From assembly GCA_963677785.2 (NCBI GenBank), contig CAXXDH010000003.1:186001-250000 (forward strand): 64,000 nt of DNA, written 5' to 3'. A program made the translations under genes and the position numbers. A model generated the notes under the pieces. The model had not been told where the DNA came from and searched no databases. It saw only the letters and a program-made list of their open reading frames with translations. Position 1 is the stretch's first letter. The number at the start of each line of letters is the position of its first letter. Below, piece after piece: positions 16,833 to 23,323 of this stretch. The stretch is from G963665495 sp963677785 (GTDB taxonomy: Bacteria; Desulfobacterota; Desulfovibrionia; Desulfovibrionales; Desulfovibrionaceae).

Positions 16833-17801
16833 CTATTTGTCCTTTTGTTCGGACGATTCTTTGACCGTCAACTTTCTGCCAAGTTTCAGCGCACCGGCTG
16901 CCACGCCGGCGATCGGCGCCAGCAGCGCCGCGTAGACCAGGTTGGCCTCATTGGCGAGTTTGTCCGGCGGATTGCCGAAGGCCGGACGGCCCGGACCGGT
17001 CTCGATGTGCTTGTCGAGCAGCTCAAAGGGCACGGGCGAAACATACAGCGTGTTGGTTCCGCCGTTTTCTTTTTCTCCAAAGATGAAACCACCTTTGGCC
17101 TCGGCCAGCTCATGAGCCTTTTTCACGATTTCCTCGCGCGGCCCGATGATCTGTACGTCGTAGGGACAGTTGCTGATGCAGGCCGGGACCTCGCCATGGG
17201 CAACCAGCTGGTAGCAGCGGTCGCACTTGTACATGACGCCGTTGCCCGCGAACGAAGGCATCAGGTCCAGATACAGCCCCACGCCGGTCTGGCGCTGGGG
17301 AATGTTCCACGGGCAGACGCTGCGGCATTTGGATCCGCCCAAGCAGATGGAATCATTGATCCGTACGATGCCTTTGTCTTCCTTGGCGCACGCGCCCCAG
17401 GGGCAGAGATTGGCGCAAGGCGGATTCTGGCAGTGCATACAGCGTCTGGGCGCATGCACCTCGTAGCTTTTGCCCTCATATTCGACCTCGGCGCTCTGGA
17501 TGAACAGCCAGTTGTAGGGCGTCAGCCTGTCATCCACATCGCGTTTACCGGACCAGTCCGCTACTTTTACCCTGGGGGGGTACATTTTGGGGAACGGTTT
17601 TTTGGGCTCGGGAAACTTGGCCGCATTGGATTCCTTGCACGCGGCCACGCATTCGCCGCAGCCCACGCATTCGAACAAATCATGCAGGGTGGCCAGTTCG
17701 CCGCCCTGCTGCGCGGCCTGAACCGTGCCGGGCAGCATCATGCCCGCTCCGGCCACGCCCATGGCTTTCAAAAAACTGCGTCTGCTGAGTGTCTTCTTCA
17801 T
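16833..17801 (-). CDS. Tat-exported 4Fe-4S electron-transfer protein (Ohc complex FeS subunit)
   Basis: 322 residues. The N-terminus SRRSFLKAMG is a twin-arginine signal, so the folded protein is exported. Four Cys clusters follow: CVGCGECVAAC, CMHCQNPPCANLC, CLGGSKCRSVC and CDRCYQL with a later CISNC, the pattern of the four-cluster HybA/DsrO-like subunits. A hydrophobic helix near 285-305 probably anchors it in the inner membrane, facing the periplasm. Encoded last in the operon with the octaheme cytochrome and cytochrome b, it fits the FeS subunit (OhcC) of the octaheme cytochrome complex described for some sulfate reducers. It should pass electrons between the quinone-reactive cytochrome b and the octaheme protein; direction is not determined by sequence. 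Confidence 0.85.
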   Translation of the reverse strand: MKKTLSRRSFLKAMGVAGAGMMLPGTVQAAQQGGELATLHDLFECVGCGECVAACKESNAAKFPEPKKPFPKMYPPRVKVADWSGKRDVDDRLTPYNWLFIQSAEVEYEGKSYEVHAPRRCMHCQNPPCANLCPWGACAKEDKGIVRINDSICLGGSKCRSVCPWNIPQRQTGVGLYLDLMPSFAGNGVMYKCDRCYQLVAHGEVPACISNCPYDVQIIGPREEIVKKAHELAEAKGGFIFGEKENGGTNTLYVSPVPFELLDKHIETGPGRPAFGNPPDKLANEANLVYAALLAPIAGVAAGALKLGRKLTVKESSEQKDK

Positions 17802-17919
17802 TGTCGTCCTATCCCAAATTCAAGCATGTTGTTATTTCTGCCAACTGCGGGGGAGACTGGGGGGGCATCCTCCCCCACAGCCGGAATTGGGGCAGCGCCC
17901 TGTTATTTCCTGATGGCGG

Positions 17920-18819
17920 CTATTCCTTTTTCCCGCAGGCCTTCACATGGGCGATGGCGGCCCGGGCCGCGATGGCGCCTTCGCCCACGGCCACGCTGAT
18001 CTGCAGAAAACGCCCGACACAATCACCCGCGGCGAACACGCCGGGGATGTTGGTCCGTTGTTCGCAATCGGCCTTGATGAACACGCCGCCGCGTTCGAGT
18101 CCGAGCGTGTAGGCGAAATCCGAGGACGAAGCCTCGCCCATGGCCACGAACAAGCCTTCAAACTCGCGTCTGCCGCCGTCCGCGAACTCCGCGGATTCCA
18201 GGGCGGGCGTCCCCTGCAAAGAGACGATCTTGTCCGTGAACACCGGTATTCCGGCGTCATCGAGCCTGGCTTTGAAATCCGGAGTCATGGTGGGGTCCTT
18301 GCCCTGGGTGCAGACGCTGACGTCAGGCGTATAGTTGGTCAGCTCCAGGGCCTGGTTGGCGGCGAAAATGCCTTCGCCCAGGACCATGACCTTGCGGCCG
18401 CGGTAAAAAAAACCATCGCAGCTCACGCAATAGGAGACCCCCTTGCCCTCATAGTCGCCCAGGTTGGTGATTCCCGGCCGTACGCGTGAAACACCCGTGG
18501 CCAGAATCACGGCACAGGATTCCACTTCGCGCTCTTCGGTTTTGAGGTGAAAATGGCCGTCCTCCTGCTGGTGGATGGAAAGCACCCGTTCGCAGGACGT
18601 GCTGGCGCCGAAGCGCTCGGCCTGGCGCTTGCCGCGTTCCATGAGTTTCTTGCCGGTAATGGTTTCTTCGAAGCCGAAGTAGTTGTCGATGTCATAATCC
18701 CCGGCGATCTTGGGGGCGCAGCCGAAAATCATCGTATCGATGCCGGACCTGGCCGTGTAGATGGCTGCGGACAAACCAGCGGGACCGGCGCCGATGATCG
18801 CCAAAGGTATGCGTTCCAT
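17920..18819 (-). CDS. Thioredoxin reductase-like FAD flavoprotein
   Basis: 299 residues, typical TrxB length. FAD-binding GAGPAG (residues 10-15), the redox pair CVSC (in SYCVSCDGFF, where TrxB has CATC), a degenerate NAD(P) loop (LGEGIFAAN instead of GGGxSA), and a C-terminal FAD motif AAGDCVGRF. The changed second nucleotide loop makes the usual NADPH use doubtful; ferredoxin or another donor is possible. No signal peptide, so it is cytoplasmic although its operon partners act at or outside the membrane. It lies between the cytochrome b and FeS-protein genes, behind a strong hairpin with a U-rich tail, which suggests lower expression or an extra promoter. A link to thiol or polysulfide redox is inferred. 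Confidence 0.8.
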   Translation of the reverse strand: MERIPLAIIGAGPAGLSAAIYTARSGIDTMIFGCAPKIAGDYDIDNYFGFEETITGKKLMERGKRQAERFGASTSCERVLSIHQQEDGHFHLKTEEREVESCAVILATGVSRVRPGITNLGDYEGKGVSYCVSCDGFFYRGRKVMVLGEGIFAANQALELTNYTPDVSVCTQGKDPTMTPDFKARLDDAGIPVFTDKIVSLQGTPALESAEFADGGRREFEGLFVAMGEASSSDFAYTLGLERGGVFIKADCEQRTNIPGVFAAGDCVGRFLQISVAVGEGAIAARAAIAHVKACGKKE

Positions 18820-18846
18820 ACGCGTTCTCCAATGGGTTGCTTGTTT

Positions 18847-18890
18847 GAGAAAAAGAAAGGGACAGGGCCGGATGGCTGGCGGCCCTGTCC
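18847..18890 (-). terminator. Terminator-like hairpin inside the redox operon
   Basis: GGACAGGGCC and GGCCCTGTCC form a perfect 10-bp stem (18860-18869 with 18881-18890). On the minus strand it is followed by CTTTCTTTTTCTC. It lies 26 bases after the cytochrome b stop and before the flavoprotein gene, so it should attenuate the last two genes. Confidence 0.75.
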
Positions 18891-18915
18891 GGAATCGGTC
18901 AATGCGTCGTACGGA

Positions 18916-19557
18916 TTAACCGGAGGAGGCTGTGGATTTGTTTTCTCCGTTTTCTTCCACTTCGTCCCAGCCCGTGATCATGGCTTTGATGTGGGCGAAA
19001 ATGGTATGGCCGGTGGTGGCCATGTAGATGTGGACGATCAGGAAGCTCAGAAAGGCGAACGCGCCGATGGTATGCAATACGGCGATGGGCGCGAGCCCCC
19101 AATCCAATCCCCAGATAGCCCAGTCATTGTAGTAGTAGTACAAAAATCCGGTGATCATCTGATAGGGCACCAGCACCGAGACAATGGCCAGATAAGTCAA
19201 GCGCTGCAACGGATTGTGCTTGGCCCGCTGGCTTTTCGGCACGGGGTGCGGATCCCCTCTGAAAATGCCCACCGAATAATACATGACCATGTCCACAAGT
19301 TTTTTGGCCGTGGGCGTGTACTGCTTCCATTCGCCGGTGGTGGCCAGCCAGAACACGCCGAAGGCATACAAGATCAACCAGCTCCATGCGCAGAAGTTAT
19401 GCACGCTGTAGGCCGTGTCAAAACCGAACAGCCGGTACGTGCCGTGGATTTCAAAGCCCGTGAGCAGCAGCACGAGGATCAGCAACGCCTGTACCCAATG
19501 GTGGAACCGCTCGAATTTGTGGAAAAGATAGATTCGGGTCGTGCCGTTGGTACTCAT
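18916..19557 (-). CDS. Cytochrome b subunit of the octaheme cytochrome complex
   Basis: 213 residues with four hydrophobic helices and histidines suited for two b hemes: HHW near 19 (FERFHHWVQ), HNF near 53, HTIGAF near 162 and HIY near 176. This is the Ni-hydrogenase/thiosulfate-reductase type of di-heme cytochrome b561 fold, which exchanges electrons with menaquinone in the inner membrane. Its ATG overlaps the stop of the octaheme gene (ATGA), so the two are translationally coupled. The short Glu/Asn-rich tail faces the cytoplasm. In the known arrangement this is OhcB. Confidence 0.85.
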   Translation of the reverse strand: MSTNGTTRIYLFHKFERFHHWVQALLILVLLLTGFEIHGTYRLFGFDTAYSVHNFCAWSWLILYAFGVFWLATTGEWKQYTPTAKKLVDMVMYYSVGIFRGDPHPVPKSQRAKHNPLQRLTYLAIVSVLVPYQMITGFLYYYYNDWAIWGLDWGLAPIAVLHTIGAFAFLSFLIVHIYMATTGHTIFAHIKAMITGWDEVEENGENKSTASSG

Positions 19558-21215
19558 GAGTCTCTCCTTTTTCTGGAAATGACGCGCAGCAGGCCATGGC
19601 CGCCGACGCCCACGATCGAACCAATGACCGCGATCCAGCCGATGCCGTCCACGATGCCGTTATGATCGCGGCCGGGCATGTAAAATCCCTCCAGCTTGGC
19701 CAGCCGTCCGTCGTCCATGTGGCATTGGGCGCACTGGAGAGAATTTTCCTTGGGCGCAACCATGTGCGTGGTCGGATAATGGTACTGCGTATGCACGAAA
19801 CCCACTTCTCCGCTGAATGGAAGATCCCAGTATTCCATACCCGTACCGACTGCCTTCTGCCAATCGAAGTTCTTCCAGTAGGCTGTTTTGTCCTTTCCGA
19901 ACAAATGGGGCACCACCATGGTGTTGTTGCCCTTGTCGTACGGCGTTTTTCCATTGTGCACCTTGAACGGATAGATGCGCGAACGCGGGTCGTCACGGCT
20001 TCCCATGACCTGGTTGACCCTGACTATGGAGCCCGGATCAATCTTGTCCTTGAGCGTCACATAGTCCAGAGTGCCGTTCCACCAGAAATACTCGGGAACC
20101 ACATCCTTGCCCCAGACAAACGTACCTTTCTTGGAAACATACGAATGCTTGCCCAGAGGTCCTTCTTCCGTATAGGGCTTTCCGTTCTTCAGCTTGCCGG
20201 CCGTGGACCAGTCCCAGCTCAGTTTCGTGGGCTTGACCCGAGCGAATTCGGGAATATGGCACGTCTGGCAAGCCACTTTGTCCGTATGGTCGTTGAGCTT
20301 GGAACCCGGCGCGTGCGGTTTTTCCGTATGGCACGAAGCACAGGCGATGCGGGTGATCTGGTCGTCGTCCACCAGGCTCTTGGAAGGATCCTCGCTGGCG
20401 GGATGCTTGTAACAACGCCCGGCGATGCTGTGCGCCATGGTCGTATGGCAGCGTACGCAGCTGAAGTTCGCGCCCTCCGCGTTCATATGCACGTCGAGCT
20501 TCTTGTCCGGCTTGTACAGCGAGCTGTCCAGATCGCCGTGCTTGACGCCGTCTCCACCGCCGCCGTAGAAGTGGCAGGCGCCGCAATTTTTCCGCGTCGG
20601 ACGCCCGACACTCTGCGCCACTGTTTTCCAGTCCGGCGGATAAAAGGTCTTGCCCCCGAACTTCTTTTCCTTGTCCACCGGATTTCCCGCGCCCGGAGGA
20701 AATTTTTTGTAGGTGCCGGTCTGTTCGTGGCAAACAAGGCAGTCGATGTTTTCGCTGGAAGAAAAATCGAACTCCTTGTTGAAAAAGTTGTAGCCGATAT
20801 GGCAGGACGTGCAGCGCGGTTCGTTGGAGGGCACGGAAATGCAGAAATTATTAATCGTCTCCGCATACTTGCCCATCTGGTGGCTCTTGTCGTGAGGGCA
20901 TTTCCAGGTCCAGTGAATGGTCTTGTGAATCTGGTTGGCCGCCTCGTTGTGGCACCCCAAACAAGCGCGCGTCACCTCGGGGCCGGACTTGAAATCCGCC
21001 TGCAGGGCCTCGAACTTGCTGTGATCCGCCGTTATCCAATGCTTAGCGCTTTTCGTCACCTTTCTCGCTTCGTCCGCGCCGTAGGTCTTCAGCTCCGTCT
21101 GGTTCTGCTCCTCTTCTTCGGCCATGCCGCTGTCCACCGTAATGCCGAAAGCGGCAAGGAAGGCCAGAAAAAGCAGAACTGCGCTGGCAAGAGGTCGGTT
21201 CCATCGGCTTCTCAT
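19554..21215 (-). CDS. Octaheme c-type cytochrome, tetrathionate reductase family
   Basis: 553 residues from the ATG at 21215 (AAAGGAG six bases upstream). A signal/anchor helix is at 9-28, and a second hydrophobic helix lies near the C-terminus (IGWIAVIGSIVGVGGHGLL), so the heme domain is in the periplasm and fixed to the membrane. Exactly eight CXXCH heme motifs can be read: CLGCH, CTSCH, CLVCH, CGACH, CVRCH, CASCH, CQTCH and CAQCH. This spacing and length match the OTR family, which can reduce tetrathionate, nitrite or hydroxylamine in vitro; the physiological substrate is uncertain. It leads an operon with a cytochrome b and a Tat FeS protein (the Ohc complex of sulfate reducers), suggesting quinone-linked electron exchange. 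Confidence 0.9.
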   Translation of the reverse strand: MRSRWNRPLASAVLLFLAFLAAFGITVDSGMAEEEEQNQTELKTYGADEARKVTKSAKHWITADHSKFEALQADFKSGPEVTRACLGCHNEAANQIHKTIHWTWKCPHDKSHQMGKYAETINNFCISVPSNEPRCTSCHIGYNFFNKEFDFSSSENIDCLVCHEQTGTYKKFPPGAGNPVDKEKKFGGKTFYPPDWKTVAQSVGRPTRKNCGACHFYGGGGDGVKHGDLDSSLYKPDKKLDVHMNAEGANFSCVRCHTTMAHSIAGRCYKHPASEDPSKSLVDDDQITRIACASCHTEKPHAPGSKLNDHTDKVACQTCHIPEFARVKPTKLSWDWSTAGKLKNGKPYTEEGPLGKHSYVSKKGTFVWGKDVVPEYFWWNGTLDYVTLKDKIDPGSIVRVNQVMGSRDDPRSRIYPFKVHNGKTPYDKGNNTMVVPHLFGKDKTAYWKNFDWQKAVGTGMEYWDLPFSGEVGFVHTQYHYPTTHMVAPKENSLQCAQCHMDDGRLAKLEGFYMPGRDHNGIVDGIGWIAVIGSIVGVGGHGLLRVISRKRRDS

Positions 21216-21353
21216 ACGCACTCCTTTGAGGTTGAGTTGCTCATGCGGGCGATCTTAGCCGCCATATAAAACGAGCTGGGCTCGATTCACGGGCATCTCT
21301 GAAAAAGGCAAACAAATCTGATTTGGTAGTCTTAGTATAACAAAAAATGCGTA

Positions 21354-21647
21354 CTATTTGTCAATAAACGTAACGAGAAGATCGACCATTTCCTCAAGCT
21401 GCTTCTGACGCGCACCCAGTTCATTCGCTCCGTCATTCTCAAAACAGGCCAGCATATAGCGCTTGAGTATCACCGCATTGGCCGACTGCAGCGCCGAGCG
21501 TACGGCCTTGACCTGGACCAGAATATCCTCACAGCGCTTGCCATCCTCAACCATACGGACCAGGCCGCGCACCTGGCCCTCTATACGTTTCAAACGGGAA
21601 ATCACATTCTGCTGCAACTTTTGCGCTGCTTCGCTGTCGTGCTCCAC
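21354..21647 (-). CDS. CsoR/FrmR-family repressor, CstR-like (persulfide type)
   Basis: 97 residues from GTG at 21647 (GGAGG seven bases upstream). Four-helix DUF156 repressor: ISRLKRIEGQVRGLVRMV followed by CEDILVQV. The metal- or thiol-sensing positions are Cys39, residue 64 and Cys68. Copper sensors have His at the middle place; here it is Tyr. Two cysteines 29 apart without the His is the pattern of CstR, which forms di- and trisulfide links with persulfides. The gene lies directly upstream of the octaheme cytochrome operon on the same strand, 138 bases away. A palindrome of the CsoR/CstR kind lies in its own promoter. Sulfur-species control of the operon is inferred. Confidence 0.82.
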   Translation of the reverse strand: MEHDSEAAQKLQQNVISRLKRIEGQVRGLVRMVEDGKRCEDILVQVKAVRSALQSANAVILKRYMLACFENDGANELGARQKQLEEMVDLLVTFIDK

Positions 21648-21705
21648 CAGCTACCTCCATCTTTCTTTTTTTTCAGCACGGAAATGCGCATGTGCCGTTT
21701 CCTTT

Positions 21706-21736
21706 ACTATATACCCGTATGGGGTATATTTGTCAA
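21706..21736 (-). promoter_or_regulatory. Promoter with an embedded CsoR/CstR-type operator
   Basis: Read on the minus strand: TTGACA (21736-21731), a 17-base spacer, then TATATA (21713-21708). The spacer and -10 contain the palindrome ATATACCC-GTATG-GGGTATAT (21709-21729), of the TACCC/GGGTA type bound by this repressor family. A bound tetramer would cover the promoter directly. Confidence 0.75.
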
Positions 21737-21803
21737 GAGCAAGGCGTTGAAAATATCCGAAACGAACTTTTCACTAGGGGCTGTCTCTAATCTTGTTGCA
21801 GAG

Positions 21804-21856
21804 AAAAAAATGCGCGACCCGCTTATGTTAGGTCAACTCCCCTAAGCAGGCCGCGC
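21804..21856 (-). terminator. Rho-independent terminator of the lipoprotein pair
   Basis: GCGCGACCCGCTTA (21812-21825) pairs with TAAGCAGGCCGCGC (21843-21856) at 12 of 14 positions. On the minus strand the stem is followed by ATTTTTTTCTC. It lies 166 bases after the stop of the small membrane protein gene. Confidence 0.7.
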
Positions 21857-22021
21857 AAAGAAGTGATTCTCGAGATTTATTTTTGCAGCGGAACAAACCA
21901 GTCACGCCCGAGATACTTTACTTATCGTCTGCCCGGCGTCCGGCTTTAGTCTTTTTGAAAAAGAAAGGCTCACTGCCATTGTCCGGCTTTTGCAAAACCC
22001 GTCTCCGGCCGGTATGAAAAC

Positions 22022-22231
22022 TCATCGCAACAGGACCGACGACGCGAAATTGTTGCCCGCGGCGCTCTGTTGCGTACGTTGGGAAAAAACCACCTGCGAT
22101 TTGCGCAGTACGGCCCTTTCACTGCCAGGGTCTGCTCCGCTGCGGCCCAGATTGGCAATCAACGTCGCGGCCAGCAGCGAGACCACCAACATGGTCATGG
22201 CTACAAGAATACTTCGGGTACGCGGACACAT
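22022..22231 (-). CDS. Small single-helix membrane protein, unknown function
   Basis: 69 residues. One hydrophobic helix near 8-27 (ILVAMTMLVVSLLAATLIA), followed by a polar region rich in Ser and Gln; probably anchored with the C-terminus outside. GGGAGA lies upstream of the ATG. It starts 12 bases after the lipoprotein gene, in the same direction, so it is the second gene of a two-gene operon. No family recognised. The shared operon suggests an envelope role; confidence is lowered by its small size. Confidence 0.5.
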   Translation of the reverse strand: MCPRTRSILVAMTMLVVSLLAATLIANLGRSGADPGSERAVLRKSQVVFSQRTQQSAAGNNFASSVLLR

Positions 22232-22243
22232 GGCCTTTTCTCC

Positions 22244-22915
22244 CTACCGGACGCGTCCGATCAGATAGTTTTCCGCAAATCTGACATTGGCCTGCGTGTT
22301 GCGTTCGACACGCTCCAATTCGCCAATTTCCTTATCGGAAGCTTTATGCTTTCCTGAAATTTCACAGGCAACCTGGACGTAAAATCCGTTCAGCAACAGA
22401 TGAAGATTGCCGTTGGAAGGTTCACGATACGCAGGAACTCCCAGTCCCTCGACCAGTTCATAATCCTTGCGTACGTCATGTAAGGCCTCGGCCTGAATGG
22501 AAAAAAACTGTTCCGGCGTTTCCAGGGACGGATAGTCGAATTCACCGGCTATGGTCTTGTCCACCACCTGGATCCGCAGCCTGTCCACGCCATGCGTTTC
22601 GCCCGCCGGATCCGTTACCTTTGCCACGTACGAACATACCAGGCGCGGCGGAATGTCATACAGCAGGCTGAAACTGGGCTCCGCCACGGAGTTGTCCAGA
22701 AAAGACTCCACCGCGCTCTTGGAAACCAGCTTGCAGGGATTCACCGCATAGTGGAACACATCCCCCGTATCCGCCCTGATTCTCTTACCCGCGGGCACCT
22801 CCGCCGCATTGCTCTTGGCCACGGGAACACACGTATCCTCTTCCGTACAGCAGGAAACCAATCCCGCAAGCAACACACAAACCGACCCCAAAATGAAACA
22901 ATGTACCAGGCGCAT
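22244..22915 (-). CDS. Lipoprotein of unknown function
   Basis: About 223 residues from the ATG at 22915, directly behind GGGGAGA. The lipoprotein signal ends at LLAGLVSCC, so it should be membrane-bound and face the periplasm. The mature part has a low-complexity start, then a globular region with several Cys (CTEEDTC, NPCKLV, LVCSYV, VQVACEI) that could form disulfides. The block 'NPCKLVSKSAVESFL' resembles the opening of DUF3558-like lipoproteins, but this is a weak likeness. First gene of a pair with the 69-residue membrane protein; a terminator follows the pair. Upstream is a very AT-rich 400-base region. Confidence 0.65.
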   Translation of the reverse strand: MRLVHCFILGSVCVLLAGLVSCCTEEDTCVPVAKSNAAEVPAGKRIRADTGDVFHYAVNPCKLVSKSAVESFLDNSVAEPSFSLLYDIPPRLVCSYVAKVTDPAGETHGVDRLRIQVVDKTIAGEFDYPSLETPEQFFSIQAEALHDVRKDYELVEGLGVPAYREPSNGNLHLLLNGFYVQVACEISGKHKASDKEIGELERVERNTQANVRFAENYLIGRVR

Positions 22916-23323
22916 TTTTTTCTCCCCAAAATGAATTTGTACGGCTCTGGCCTGGAAAAGCAAGCAGGGTGCCAAGTAATTTATTCCATTATTTAAGTAT
23001 GTTATTATATTGCTTCTATTATACGGAATTATTTTTAACCATATTTAGTAATTTTTCTTCTTTAAGATGATATTTTTAAATGCAAATAGTAAAAAAATAA
23101 AATTATTTGAAATGTCAGAATTATCACAAGTTTGAAACTCCGGGAACTTTGTTGGCTCTTTCCACTAGCCCCTGTGCACTTTTTTCGCCGTGCTCAAGGA
23201 TCTGCTTTCCGGTAATTCGACATCCGCATTTTCATATGCAGCACGTTGAAACTATTTTTATTTAGATGCTAAACTAATTTACCAGAAGATTCTTTGGCCG
23301 CCGAAACGCAGCAGCATCTTCTC
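22916..23323. other. AT-rich intergenic region
   Basis: 408 bases with no gene. The stretch 22975-23110 is very AT-rich compared with the surrounding genes, and should contain the lipoprotein promoter on the minus strand, where several TATAAT-like hexamers overlap; no unique choice can be made. Its base composition may mark an insertion or a regulatory region. Confidence 0.45.

Noticed and set aside
19596..21269. Long plus-strand open frame opposite the octaheme cytochrome gene
   Set aside because: The minus strand carries eight CXXCH motifs and a ribosome site; the opposite frame has no recognisable domain.
21778..21803. GGGGCTGTCTCTAATC as an insertion sequence end
   Set aside because: No matching inverted end or transposase remnant was found nearby.
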